Counted from the stretch's first letter, positions 7,975-16,784 are shown. The stretch is 64,000 nucleotides of DNA from Nitrospiraceae bacterium (GCA_020632595.1 JACKFF010000002.1:1-64000), one strand, 5' to 3'. The notes: a model not told the origin generated them from the letters alone. Numbers and translations are program-made.

Positions 7975-8454
7975 ATGGTTCTTCGAATTGTCTCGGGAGG
8001 GCAAACTGGCGCTGATCGCGCAGCCCTTGATTTCGCATTGCACTTAGGAATCGAGTGTGGCGGATGGGTTCCGAAAGGGCGGATGGCGGAAGACGGCGTC
8101 ATTCCCGCACATTACCCGAACCTTGTCGAGACAGACTCCGACGATCCGAATATCCGGACTGAGCTCAATGTGCGGGACGCCGACGCGACGATACTGATTA
8201 CCCGTGGGGCACCGACAGGAGGATCGGCATTCACGGTTGCAGTCGCCATGCGTCTGGGCAAGCCTATTCTTCATGTCGATCTCCTTCGAAAATCGATGGA
8301 CCAGGTTGTGCCGGAGGTCTGCCGATGGATGCAAGATCTTCACCCGGCAATCCTGAATGTGGCTGGCCCCAGAGCGAGCGACGATCCTGCCATCTATGAT
8401 CTCACCAAAGTGCTGCTGGAAGAAGCTATCCTTCCCGGGGACAGAAATCGCTAA
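7975..8454 (+). CDS. putative molybdenum carrier / YpsA-like Rossmann protein
   Basis: A 159-residue protein with SGGQTGADRAALDFA (about 6-20), GGWVPKGRMAEDG (about 29-41) and TGGSAFTVAVAMRLGKP (about 82-98), the signature of the family annotated as putative molybdenum carriers, related to LOG/DprA/YpsA nucleotide-binding proteins. The PGGxGTxxE motif of LOG phosphoribohydrolases is absent. ATG 7975 places the conserved core at the N-terminus; the frame is open upstream to 7933. The functional name comes from family annotation only, and nothing molybdenum-related adjoins it. Confidence 0.75.
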   Translation: MVLRIVSGGQTGADRAALDFALHLGIECGGWVPKGRMAEDGVIPAHYPNLVETDSDDPNIRTELNVRDADATILITRGAPTGGSAFTVAVAMRLGKPILHVDLLRKSMDQVVPEVCRWMQDLHPAILNVAGPRASDDPAIYDLTKVLLEEAILPGDRNR

Positions 8455-9169
8455 GGGGATACTGGCTTTATCTTGTGAGTTGCGCCGATGACGGTCAGTG
8501 CCCTGGCTTCTGGGAATGCCTTTCATTTCCTCTGAATCGCCAATCGGGATGAGGCTCGAAGATTTCCGGGTGGTCAGTCCGGTGTAAACGTTCTTGTCTT
8601 TGCAATGGGTGACGAACCCATCTTCACCTTTTCCTTTCGGGTCTGTTGAAAAAAGCCGCCAGCGGCGTTCTCGCCATTTTCCCGTGCTCACGTACTCAGC
8701 GTACGCTCCGCGCGTAAAAACGGCTGCGGCCTTGCTGGACGGACCCTTCGAGAAGACTCAGGGCATGGTTTTTTGAACCGACCCGGAGCCTTTGATGAGA
8801 AATCTAATCCTGGGCAATTTTGCCCTTGAACATCCTTATTATTCAACACTCCCCTTTCACAAGTCCCTCAGTCCTTCAGTTCCTTCTGCTCAGGTGGCGT
8901 TAATTTGTTTGAAACAGCTTAGGCACACTTTTGTGTTTCATTCTGTGACACTGGGATTCTCGGAAAAAGGAAATTTCCCTGGTCTTAAATGAAAACAAGA
9001 GGTTCCGGCCATGAAAAACAAGAGAATTTTCTTAATGATGCCCTTTGGCATAGACCTTGAGTTACTCAAACTACGTCCATTCAATTCTTATGGGAAAAAA
9101 ACACAGGATCTGTATCCTTTCTTGTCATCATGCACTGGATCATCACCAGACTTGATCGGAGAGAACATT
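8455..9169. other. long intergenic region, no convincing gene
   Basis: This 715-bp gap contains the repeat element described separately (about 8640-8776) and otherwise only short open frames without recognisable proteins. The part nearest the next gene is more AT-rich and probably holds the promoter of the lipoprotein gene, but I see no clean -35/-10 pair. Confidence 0.5.
8640..8776. repeat. structured intergenic repeat, Nitrospira-style
   Basis: The segment begins GTCTGTTGAAAAAAGCCGCC and ends near GGGCATGGTTTTTTG. It contains GCCGCC/GGCGG pairing near 8655-8668, the perfect hairpin CGTAC-TCAGC-GTACG at 8691-8705, and GGCTGCGGCCTTGCTGGACGG. From memory, closely similar strings (GCCGCCAGCGGCGTTCTCGC, then TGCGGCCTTGCTG) recur between genes in Nitrospira genomes. 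I cannot confirm copy number from one window. Confidence 0.5.
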
Positions 9170-9604
9170 ATGAAAAACCGGCAGAATCACTTCATGGTGG
9201 CTTGGGTATTCCTCTTTGTGTTTTTAACGGCCCTGGCAGGGTGTTCCAGTAGCAGGACGAAGGTCTCTCCCAATGTTCATTTCCAGGAAGTTGGTGAGGA
9301 GCAGGCGGAAAAGGACATTGTCGCCTGTGAAAAACTCGCTGACGACCAGGTCCCTCACTCCAATGCCGGAGAACACGTTGCCGGGCAAACGGCCACTGGC
9401 GCGGCCATCGGGGCTGCCGGCGGTGCAGTAATAGGGCTTCTAACCGGCGATGCAGGAATTGGAGCAGCTTTTGGCGCTGCTGCTGGAGCGGCACAGGGAT
9501 TTGTACGAGGGCTCTTTGGAGCAGCCAGTTCCGAACCAAATCCCGCGTATCAAAATTTTGTGAACCGATGCCTTAAGGAGGCAGGATACGAACCAACCGG
9601 ATAG
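9170..9604 (+). CDS. glycine-zipper lipoprotein
   Basis: A 144-residue predicted outer-envelope lipoprotein. The signal peptide (about 1-24) ends in LTALAGC, a good lipobox, so C25 or so would be lipidated. The mature part carries a glycine-zipper segment (GAAIGAAGGAVIGLLTGD, about 78-95, then GAAFGAAAGAAQGF) of the kind seen in outer-membrane-associated proteins such as the Rcc01693/YMGG group. It ends with a short cysteine-containing NRCLKEAGYEP. ATG 9170 is preceded by GGAG at 9158-9161, whereas the upstream frame to 9011 lacks a signal peptide. The function is unknown. Confidence 0.8.
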   Translation: MKNRQNHFMVAWVFLFVFLTALAGCSSSRTKVSPNVHFQEVGEEQAEKDIVACEKLADDQVPHSNAGEHVAGQTATGAAIGAAGGAVIGLLTGDAGIGAAFGAAAGAAQGFVRGLFGAASSEPNPAYQNFVNRCLKEAGYEPTG

Positions 9605-9857
9605 CCTTGAATAGCTGGAAATCTTTGAGATGTTGCTGGTTGCCTGCTGCAATCAATTCTTCAGTCTGTAAAATAGGAGGTCAGGAGTTGGAATGTTCTC
9701 TTTCATGAATGATTCTGTAAAGTTTTCCGAAACATTCCCGTCTTAGATGACTTTCCAAATCACATTCTACAGGAAGACGACTTTCTTTTCGCTCTCTAAA
9801 ACGTGCGGTTTTGATGAGGCTCGAACGCGCCTCATCCTCCCGTCGATAGGTTGTCTT

Positions 9858-11519
9858 CTATTTTTTCATCTTGTCCTCTGGCTGAACCAAAGCCGGAGGA
9901 CGTTGGGAGACCAAATCGGCATAAAAATCCTTGCCTTCGTGATTGATGACGATGAAGGCCGGAAAATCTTCCACTTCAATTTTCCACACCGCTTCCATCC
10001 CGAGATCTTCGAATTCCAGAACCTCCACTTTTTTAATGCTATGCTCGGCCAGCCGTGCGGCGGGGCCGCCGATGGATCCCAGATAAAATCCGCCGTACTT
10101 TCCACAGGCCTCGCGCACTTGCTTGGAACGGTTACCTTTGGCCAGCATGACCATGCTGCCGCCAGCTTCCTGAAACTGATCGACGTACGAATCCATCCGT
10201 CCGGCCGTGGTGGGGCCGAACGATCCCGATGCATGGCCTTGTGGTTTTTTTGCTGGTCCGGCGTAATAGACCACATGATCTTTCAGGTATTGGGGCAATC
10301 CATTTCCAGCATCTAATTGTTCTTTGAGTCGGGCGTGCGCGATATCCCGTGCCACGACGATGGGGCCGGTGAGGGAGAGACGAGTGGCCACGGGATGCTT
10401 GCGCAACTCAGCCAGAATTTCCGACATCGGCCGGTTGAGGTCGATCTTGACAACATGCCCTTCCAGATCTTCGTCTGTCACATCTGGAAGGTATTTGGCT
10501 GGATTGGTTTCAAGCTGTTCCAGAAAGACCCCCTCCTTGGTGATTTTTCCGAGGATTTGTCGATCGGCTGAACAGGAGACGCCCAAACCGACCGGACAGG
10601 AGGCCCCATGTCGTGGCAAGCGGATGACTCGGACATCGTGGGCGAAGTATTTTCCGCCGAATTGGGCGCCGATCCCGGTTTCGGCGCAGAGTTGAAGAAT
10701 GTGTTTCTCCAGGTCGAGGTCTCGAAAGGCACGCCCCTGGGTGTTGCCTGAGGTGGGCAAATCATCCAGGTAATGACAACTGGCCAGTTTCACGGTTTTT
10801 AATGTGAATTCTGCGGATAGTCCACCCACGACAAAGGCCAGATGATAAGGCGGGCAGGCCGAGGTGCCCAGGGTGCGGATTTTTTCCGCCACAAACGCGA
10901 GCAGGGACTTGGGATTTAGGAGAGCTTTGGTCTCTTGATAGAGAAAGGTTTTGTTCGCGGAGCCGCCGCCCTTGGCAATGAATAAAAAATGATACTCCGA
11001 TCCGGGTTTGGCGTAGAGGTCGATTTGTGCAGGAAGATTCGTCCCGGTATTTTTTTCGGTGTACATGTCGAGTGGCGCCATTTGAGAATACCGCAGGTTA
11101 CGCGTGTTGTAGGCTTCGAAGATACCGCGGGAAAGGGCTTCGGCATCATCACCGGTGGTGAGAACATGTTGCCCTTTGTACCCCATGGCAATGGCTGTTC
11201 CGGTATCCTGACAGCCTGGGAGCACGCGGGCGGACGAAATGTTGGCATTTTTGAGCAGTTCTAACGCGACAAACCGGTCATTCTCAGAGGCCTCGGGGTC
11301 TTCCAGGATTTTGGCTAGCTGCGCAAGGTGGCTTGGTCGCAACAAGTGGGCAATGTCATCCATGGCTTCTCTCGCCAGAAGTGTGAGAGCCTTGGGTTGG
11401 ATCTTGAGGAGTTCCCGGCCGTCACAGGTCGTGGTGGAGACATAGTCCGACGTGAGTTTTCGATAGCTGGTCATATCTGCTTGATGTTCAAATATTGCCT
11501 GGTACTGGAATTCGCCCAT
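9858..11519 (-). CDS. class I fumarate hydratase (iron-sulfur, FumA/FumB type)
   Basis: A 553-residue enzyme of the homodimeric [4Fe-4S] fumarase class, full length for the family. The three cluster cysteines are visible: C103 in PGCQDTG, C222 in TSACPPYHLA and C316 in GVSCSADR. The C-terminal beta domain contains FGPTTAGRMDSYVD (near residue 450). It interconverts fumarate and malate in the TCA cycle and is oxygen sensitive, unlike class II FumC. It is transcribed away from the glycogen synthase-like gene, with 357 bp between the two starts. No other TCA cycle gene is adjacent. The ATG at 11519 gives the standard N-terminus. Confidence 0.95.
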   Translation of the reverse strand: MGEFQYQAIFEHQADMTSYRKLTSDYVSTTTCDGRELLKIQPKALTLLAREAMDDIAHLLRPSHLAQLAKILEDPEASENDRFVALELLKNANISSARVLPGCQDTGTAIAMGYKGQHVLTTGDDAEALSRGIFEAYNTRNLRYSQMAPLDMYTEKNTGTNLPAQIDLYAKPGSEYHFLFIAKGGGSANKTFLYQETKALLNPKSLLAFVAEKIRTLGTSACPPYHLAFVVGGLSAEFTLKTVKLASCHYLDDLPTSGNTQGRAFRDLDLEKHILQLCAETGIGAQFGGKYFAHDVRVIRLPRHGASCPVGLGVSCSADRQILGKITKEGVFLEQLETNPAKYLPDVTDEDLEGHVVKIDLNRPMSEILAELRKHPVATRLSLTGPIVVARDIAHARLKEQLDAGNGLPQYLKDHVVYYAGPAKKPQGHASGSFGPTTAGRMDSYVDQFQEAGGSMVMLAKGNRSKQVREACGKYGGFYLGSIGGPAARLAEHSIKKVEVLEFEDLGMEAVWKIEVEDFPAFIVINHEGKDFYADLVSQRPPALVQPEDKMKK

Positions 11520-11876
11520 GTTTCTCGTTCCCCTTTTCGTCTATGACCTTAAAGATCTGATGATTGGTCCCAATGGCTGTCCGGTCTGCTTGCGATCTCG
11601 TGTTCATTTGAATCTCAATTGTGCGTTTTCTTCCATTGAAACTTCAAGTGAGTCTCGAGTTTTTGGTCTCCCGGACTTTAGAGGATTTCTCCGCGATTTT
11701 GAAAGGGACCTGTGAGAGTCACAGCCTGCAGTCATCCCGGTGGCGCGTTGTCTGGAGCAGGTCCTTCCATTTTTCTCCGTACGTTTTTTTTGAAAGGAAG
11801 GTGACATCGTATGAATTTTCTTTTAATGTAGCAGGCTGCTGGAAGTCTTCACGATCATAATGGAGTGTCGTTGCCC
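11520..11876. other. divergent promoter region
   Basis: This 357-bp region separates two diverging genes (fumarase on the minus strand, GT4 enzyme on the plus). It must carry both promoters. I see no known operator, riboswitch or clear sigma-70 pair, and the short open frames within have no recognisable product. Confidence 0.45.
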
Positions 11877-13085
11877 ATGAAAGTCTTGATGTTCACCAAT
11901 GAATTTCCCCCTTACACCTATGGTGGCGCCGGGGCGCACGTGGAGTATTTGAGTCGGGAATTATCACATCTTCTTCCCATCGAAGTCCGCTGTTTTGGTG
12001 ACCAACGCCTGGAACAAGGCAATCTGAAGGTGCATGGGATTCCCTTAGGAGACACTCCGTTTACGGCTCCCAAACCCTTGCATTCCGTTCTTGGCGCGGT
12101 GCAGCGCTCCTGGCAAATGAATGCCGAAGGGGTGGGCGCGGATCTGATTCATTGCCATACCTGGTATACCCATTTGGGTGGCATTCTGGCCAAGCTCAAT
12201 TACGGGATTCCGCTGGTCATCACCACGCATTCATTGGAGCCCCTCCGGCCATGGAAACGGGAGCAATTAGCCGGCGGGTATGATTTTTCTCTGTGGGTTG
12301 AGAAAACAGCCCTCGAAATGGCCGATGCCATTATTGCCGTTTCCGAAGGCACCAAGAAAGACATTCTCAAATTGTTTCAGGTTCCCGAAGAGCGGGTTCA
12401 TGTCATTCATAACGGCATCGACCTTCAAGAATTTCGAAATGTCCAAAGCCAGGAGGTGTTAACCCGATATGGAATTCCTGCCGGACAACCCTATGTGTTG
12501 TTTGTAGGGAGAATGACCCGGCAGAAGGGTATTACCTATTTGATTCAGGCTCTCTCTTATTTAGATGAGGAGTTTCCTGTGGTGTTGTGCGCCAGCTCCC
12601 CTGATACGCCGGCCATGGCCGCTGAAATGAAAGAGGCGCTCGACCAGATTTCAGCCCATCGAAAGCATATTTATTGGATACCCGATATCCTCGACAAGCC
12701 GAGTCTCATTGAGTTGTATTCTCATGCCGGGGTTTTTTGTTGTCCGTCCATTTATGAACCGTTCGGGATCATTAATTTAGAGGCCATGGCTTGTGAGGTG
12801 CCTGTGGTGGCTTCTGCTGTCGGTGGCATTCCTGAGGTCGTTGTGGAGGATGAGACGGGATTTTTGGTGCCGGTTGACCAATTGGAGGAAGCTCCCTTCA
12901 GTCCGAAAGATCCTGAGCGGTTTGCACAGGACTTGGCCGATCGGTTGAATCAACTCATGCGAGACCCTGAATTGCGGGCGCCCATGGGGAAAGCCGGGAG
13001 ACGGCGGGCGGAAGAACTTTTTGGCTGGGACAAAATTGCTAAACGCACGAAGGCGCTGTATGAAACCGTTCTTGGGGAGAGCTAG
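11877..13085 (+). CDS. GT4 glycosyltransferase, corynebacterial-type glycogen synthase
   Basis: A 402-residue GT-B glycosyltransferase. The N-terminus MKVLMFTNEFPPYTYGGAG and HVEYLSREL match the GlgA/GlgM group first named in Corynebacterium (ADP-glucose-using glycogen synthase or maltose-1-phosphate synthase). The donor-binding C-terminal domain has GRMTRQKG (about 217-224) and the EX7E motif EPFGIINLE (about 303-311). ATG 11877 was preferred over GTG 11865 because GGAG sits 11 bases before it and the conserved start fits. No other glycogen gene (glgB, glgC, glgP) lies nearby, so another alpha-glucan or nucleotide-sugar substrate is possible. Confidence 0.82.
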   Translation: MKVLMFTNEFPPYTYGGAGAHVEYLSRELSHLLPIEVRCFGDQRLEQGNLKVHGIPLGDTPFTAPKPLHSVLGAVQRSWQMNAEGVGADLIHCHTWYTHLGGILAKLNYGIPLVITTHSLEPLRPWKREQLAGGYDFSLWVEKTALEMADAIIAVSEGTKKDILKLFQVPEERVHVIHNGIDLQEFRNVQSQEVLTRYGIPAGQPYVLFVGRMTRQKGITYLIQALSYLDEEFPVVLCASSPDTPAMAAEMKEALDQISAHRKHIYWIPDILDKPSLIELYSHAGVFCCPSIYEPFGIINLEAMACEVPVVASAVGGIPEVVVEDETGFLVPVDQLEEAPFSPKDPERFAQDLADRLNQLMRDPELRAPMGKAGRRRAEELFGWDKIAKRTKALYETVLGES

Positions 13086-13211
13086 GGCGTGGGGCGGTAT
13101 GGCGGATTCGGATGGAAGAGCATAGAACGGGGCCTAGTGGAGGGAGTAGAACAGGGAGTCCGGGTGAATGGGCATTCCACGTGCACGCGTGGGGGCGTGA
13201 ACCCGGGTCTC

Positions 13212-13445
13212 TTACCCGGGATCGTGGCCGGTTTGAAACATGGCCTCAAGGCGCTGCACTTCCTCTTTGCGGCGGTGACGTTCTTCCACCAGCATGGAGA
13301 TCACGGAATTCCAAAAGGAGACTTCAGCCTGTGACCCGTCGGTTAATCGTTGGTCTCGCCATTCCGTCGCAAATCGGGTATACACTCGAATTTCGCAATC
13401 GTTAAAACTTCTGAGCGATTCAAGCAGTTCGTCTTCAGCATGCAT
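13212..13445 (-). CDS. small conserved protein, paralogue of the gene at 13851-14114
   Basis: A 77-residue, charged, mostly helical protein I cannot name. It is real by comparison: aligned without gaps to the product at 13851-14114 it shares, by my hand count, 32 of about 71 positions, including RDQR, FWN, ERxRR, RLExM and TGxDP. It has no signal peptide, membrane helix or metal motif. The two copies sit on the minus strand on either side of a plus-strand lipoprotein gene. A CCCGGG-loop-CCCGGG hairpin (13202-13220) overlaps the stop codon. Confidence 0.65.
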   Translation of the reverse strand: MHAEDELLESLRSFNDCEIRVYTRFATEWRDQRLTDGSQAEVSFWNSVISMLVEERHRRKEEVQRLEAMFQTGHDPG

Positions 13446-13575
13446 AAGTCAACTGGCCTTCCTCAAGTTGGAGATGAAAATAATGATTATTAGTCACAGC
13501 GCGCATGAGAATGTGTATCGGCCGTTCTTTACGCGTTCCTTAGTGTAAGAGGAATTCTTGGGAGGAATTTTCTCG

Positions 13576-13836
13576 ATGAAAAACATGTCATCCAGTGTGT
13601 GCGCCTGCTCCCGGTGGATCGGGCTTGGTGTGTTGTGTGTCATGGTGTGGGGTTGCGGGGAAGATCCTCGACAATTATTTGAAACGGCCCAGTTTGAGGA
13701 GCAACAGCATAATCGCGCCCATGCTCAAGAATTATATGAACGGGTTATTCAACAACATCCTGAGAGTGAATTTGCTGAAAAAGCCCGGAAGCGATTAGAG
13801 GCCTGGAAGACAGAGAATCCGGAAGAGGGAACGTGA
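13576..13836 (+). CDS. small lipoprotein with a TPR-like repeat
   Basis: An 86-residue protein with a signal peptide and C27 in a weak lipobox (VMVWGC; tryptophan at -2 is unusual). The mature part contains one tetratricopeptide-like unit, QLFETAQFEEQQHNRAHAQ and ELYERVIQQHPESEFAEKA, resembling one repeat of BamD/YbgF-type outer-membrane assembly proteins. ATG 13576 is 10 bases after GGAGG. It lies between two minus-strand paralogous genes and is convergent with the second (13851). The function is unknown; an envelope location is inferred. Confidence 0.7.
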   Translation: MKNMSSSVCACSRWIGLGVLCVMVWGCGEDPRQLFETAQFEEQQHNRAHAQELYERVIQQHPESEFAEKARKRLEAWKTENPEEGT

Positions 13837-13850
13837 TATGTGTGAACCGT

Positions 13851-14114
13851 TCAGGGGTTGTGTTCCGGATCCACGCCGGTTCGATACATATATTCTAATC
13901 GCTTAATATCCTGGTCCCGCCGCAATCGTTCATCAATACACAGGTTCACGACGGCATTCCAAAAGCCTGCTTCGGCCATGGCGCCGGCTTCCATCCGTTG
14001 ATCGCGAAATTCGCTGGAGAAACAGGTATAGCGCTGCAAATCACTATCGTCGAATTCCCGAAGGAAATTCGGTAAATCTTCCGAATGAGGCATGGGTTCG
14101 TGGCGATGGCTCAT
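13851..14114 (-). CDS. small conserved protein, paralogue of the gene at 13212-13445
   Basis: An 87-residue protein without a recognisable family. Conserved with its neighbour are YTxFxxEFRDQR, AEAGFWNAV, DERLRR, KRLEYMYRTGVDP. ATG at 14114 is preferred over the in-frame ATG at 14138 because AGAG lies about 9 bases upstream. The fold is predicted helical from heptad-like hydrophobics. Local tandem duplication followed by divergence (roughly 45 percent identity by hand) is the simplest origin; the partner and role are unknown. Confidence 0.65.
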   Translation of the reverse strand: MSHRHEPMPHSEDLPNFLREFDDSDLQRYTCFSSEFRDQRMEAGAMAEAGFWNAVVNLCIDERLRRDQDIKRLEYMYRTGVDPEHNP

Positions 14115-14343
14115 GATGGAATCTCTTATGGAAAACATATCGGAGCGGGCCCCCTGAACTCTTGAGGTTTTCGGGAGAATTTCTTGAGAAACCCGATGGG
14201 GATTCTGCCATCGACACAGGCTGTCTGGTGGAGTATTTGTTCATTGTGTACCATTCCTGAGCGTTAGTTTCTGCGAGAAGAAGATGCCTCGAATCCACGA
14301 CAAAATTATGGAAATCCCACCGAAGGAGGCAAGCCGAGGGGGT

Positions 14344-15039
14344 TTACCGGACGTCCCGGAAAAAAGCAGGAGAAAATGTGGGTAGCCCAAATTCCACATG
14401 CAGGATAATCAGGAGGACGCGAATAAAACTTCGCCATATCCCCATTTTGACAAATTTCCGGGAATCGGTGATGACCGTCAACGGCAAAAGACGGGGAGTC
14501 GTTTTCCTCAGAAGGGTCTGTCCAAACACGACATCTTCCAGAACGGCTTGCATAGGGAATCCTCCCAATTGGGCGAACAGGCCCTGCCTCACAAATAAGG
14601 CCTGATCCCCATAGATGATATGTGAATGTGTGCATCGGAGATTATCCAACCAGGAAATCATCCGTAATCGCCAATCCTTTCCAGAGAAGCGATGGCGGAA
14701 TCCGCCTGCTTGAGAGGAAGGGTCTGAGGCAAGATGGTGTAATTGCTGGAAGGCCCCGCGAGGGAGTTGGGTGTCTGCATGGAGAAACAGGAGCCAATCA
14801 TCGGCAGAGGCCTGCTGCTGGATCACAAATCGGGCGCCTGCATTCATTTGTGATGCGCGTCCTTTGGGGGCGGTACACCAAGAAATTTGAGAGGTCTGCC
14901 GGAGGACTTCAAGAGTGCGGTCGGTACTTCCTCCATCCACGACGATGACCTGGTAGGGTGTTGATTGCGACAACACGGAGCTGATGGTGTGCGGTAATGC
15001 CTTCTCTTCATTGTAGGTGGGAATGATGACCCAAATCAT
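14344..15039 (-). CDS. GT2 glycosyltransferase, TIGR04283-like
   Basis: A 231-residue GT-A family 2 glycosyltransferase beginning MIWVIIPTYNEEKALPHTI. It has VIVVDGGSTDRTLEV (about 32-46), the metal-binding LFLHADT (about 84-90), GGFRHRFSG and the YGDQALFVRQGLFAQLGGF signature of the TIGR04283 subfamily, whose members transfer to unknown acceptors. The C-terminus is hydrophobic (about 205-220). The open frame starts at 15084, but ATG 15039 fits the family start and avoids overlap with the upstream gene. The two genes are probably co-transcribed. Confidence 0.82.
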   Translation of the reverse strand: MIWVIIPTYNEEKALPHTISSVLSQSTPYQVIVVDGGSTDRTLEVLRQTSQISWCTAPKGRASQMNAGARFVIQQQASADDWLLFLHADTQLPRGAFQQLHHLASDPSSQAGGFRHRFSGKDWRLRMISWLDNLRCTHSHIIYGDQALFVRQGLFAQLGGFPMQAVLEDVVFGQTLLRKTTPRLLPLTVITDSRKFVKMGIWRSFIRVLLIILHVEFGLPTFSPAFFRDVR

Positions 15040-15061
15040 AAGACTATTCTGCGCGCCCCGT

Positions 15062-15745
15062 TTACCGGTCCATGTGATGACCAATCGGTAGTGAGGAGCT
15101 AGCCTGAGAATGTTCTTTTAACCATACGGGAAGGCCGCGTTGAAAGTCTTTCCAATATTCGTGAGGATCTTCCTGAATGCAATGGAAGGAGTCCTGTGCC
15201 GAAAACAAAAGCGCTTTTCCCAATTCCAAATATGCGGGGGCTAATTCCCTTAGGTGGTCAATGGATGTGCAACCGTCGTCCAACATCCTCTGCAATGTGC
15301 GAAGTCCAAAACCGTGATGGGCCTCTTCCTGTTGGAGGAGTATTTGGCGTAATTTTCGAAATGGGGCGCCTCGTTTAAGAAGACCCGTTTCCAGCCTTTG
15401 CAAAATAGCTTGCCCTAACCCCTCCAGAATAATTTGTTCCGCCAGAAGAGATTCCGCAACGTCCCCCTGTGTCAGGGCGGTCATGATGAGCCGGCGGTAC
15501 TGCTTCATCTGGTGAGGAATGACAAGAGACTGCGGGCTCCGTGGAACCAGCCATCGGATCGCCCATTGAAAGACCACAGCATGTCGTCCCTCCTGCTTGG
15601 CCTGGCCGGCGAGAAAACGTTGCAGACTTGGCTCCCTTACCAAGGTGGCCTGCGCTTTCGCACAATCGTGGGCCAATTGTTCGCCCAGAACCATAAATTG
15701 GAGTAATTCCGCCAGGTGGGCGTGCTCGCCATATTTCACCAACAT
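15062..15745 (-). CDS. ferritin-like diiron-carboxylate protein
   Basis: A 227-residue all-helical protein with the residue pattern of a four-helix diiron site: E22 (GEQLAH), E52xxH55 (QEGRHAVVF), E103/E108 (AEQIILEGLG) and E140/E141 with H143/H144 (QEEAHHGFG). Two ExxH motifs plus two helix glutamates suit a ferritin-like oxygenase or oxidase, similar in layout to MiaE or R2-like oxidases, rather than an iron-storage ferritin. I cannot assign a substrate. It lies 22 bp before a glycosyltransferase gene on the same strand, suggesting a joint, possibly lipid- or surface-glycan-related, role (inference). Confidence 0.7.
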   Translation of the reverse strand: MLVKYGEHAHLAELLQFMVLGEQLAHDCAKAQATLVREPSLQRFLAGQAKQEGRHAVVFQWAIRWLVPRSPQSLVIPHQMKQYRRLIMTALTQGDVAESLLAEQIILEGLGQAILQRLETGLLKRGAPFRKLRQILLQQEEAHHGFGLRTLQRMLDDGCTSIDHLRELAPAYLELGKALLFSAQDSFHCIQEDPHEYWKDFQRGLPVWLKEHSQASSSLPIGHHMDR

Positions 15746-15947
15746 GCCGACATTTTCTCCAAACTATTGAGCCCTGCAACATTTAGCCGGACAAAAGCGT
15801 TCTGTCCAGAGTTTTCCACTTGGATCAGGCAACGTTTCTTCACTTAGGCAGTCTCCGAGGGGTATTGGATGTTACAGCTCATCAGCAAAATTTCATCGAA
15901 AAAGAAGGCCTAGGATGAAATGAGACGGGAATGGACCACCAGAATTT

Positions 15948-16763
15948 TTATGTAGGGGGGAGAGGAGGGAATCCATTGAGGCTCCAGTCATAGTCGAGAA
16001 ATTCAATGGTATACGTGTTCCGGCGGATTTCGTTCGCGAGCTCAGGATCTGTGACGAATTGTGCGACATAGCCCAGCAATGAACCTGAATGATTGATGAA
16101 ATCCTCGGAAAACCAATCGAAGATTTTTGACAGATAGGCGATGTGGCGTTGCCGGTCGAACCGGTTGCGTGTGGGATCGTTCAAAAACTGTCGGGCACTT
16201 GCCGTGAGTTGTTGATCGAGTGACTCCGGAGTGTAGGCGGCCGATTGAAGTTTTGGACAGGATTGTGAGGCACAGACAATAGCAAAATGTATCCGGGGTT
16301 CTTTGAAGTCGGGAATCAAAATGTGCTGTTCCAGGTCATACAAATTCAACAATTCCCCTCCCACCTGGTATGTCCGGCCGATAAAAAACGTGTATCGCCC
16401 GGTCAGCGAGGTTGGAGCATACCCATCAATGATGCCTTTGATGGCAAAAGCATTATAGGCATTAATCCAAAAGGCCAGACGATGGTTGGGAGTCGAAAGT
16501 TGCTGGGGGGCGATATGTTGAAGGAGCTGAAGGTAACGAGTCAAGTGTGGATCGTGAGCGAGCTGGGGGTAGTCCACCACGCCGTTCTTTACATGAGCCA
16601 TGAGTGCTTGATGAAAGTTTTCATGGTTGAAAATCTCCGGAGAAATGGGATGAGAAGGAGTAAAGGTTTTGGGGATAGTCGAGCAGCCCATGGAAAAGAC
16701 GAAGGAGATGAAAAGAATGAGGGGCAATCTCCCCTGGCTGGAAAATCCCGTGATCCATTGCAT
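15948..16763 (-). CDS. DUF547 lipoprotein
   Basis: A 271-residue exported protein. The N-terminal signal ends at C27 (FSMGC), a plausible lipobox. The DUF547 domain is recognisable by LAFWINAYNAFAIKGI (about 93-108) and HFAIVCASQSCPKLQ (about 160-174), a cysteine-containing motif that suggests a papain/transglutaminase-like fold. The biochemical role of the domain is unestablished. It ends 21 bp from the start region of the sulfite-oxidase-fold gene upstream on the same strand, so the two may form a transcription unit. Confidence 0.83.
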   Translation of the reverse strand: MQWITGFSSQGRLPLILFISFVFSMGCSTIPKTFTPSHPISPEIFNHENFHQALMAHVKNGVVDYPQLAHDPHLTRYLQLLQHIAPQQLSTPNHRLAFWINAYNAFAIKGIIDGYAPTSLTGRYTFFIGRTYQVGGELLNLYDLEQHILIPDFKEPRIHFAIVCASQSCPKLQSAAYTPESLDQQLTASARQFLNDPTRNRFDRQRHIAYLSKIFDWFSEDFINHSGSLLGYVAQFVTDPELANEIRRNTYTIEFLDYDWSLNGFPPLPPT

Positions 16764-16784
16764 AATGTTGGCAGGGTCCGGTTT

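Noticed and set aside
13202..13220. Rho-independent terminator CCCGGG-loop-CCCGGG
   Set aside because: The stem is palindromic and short and lacks a T-run on either strand.
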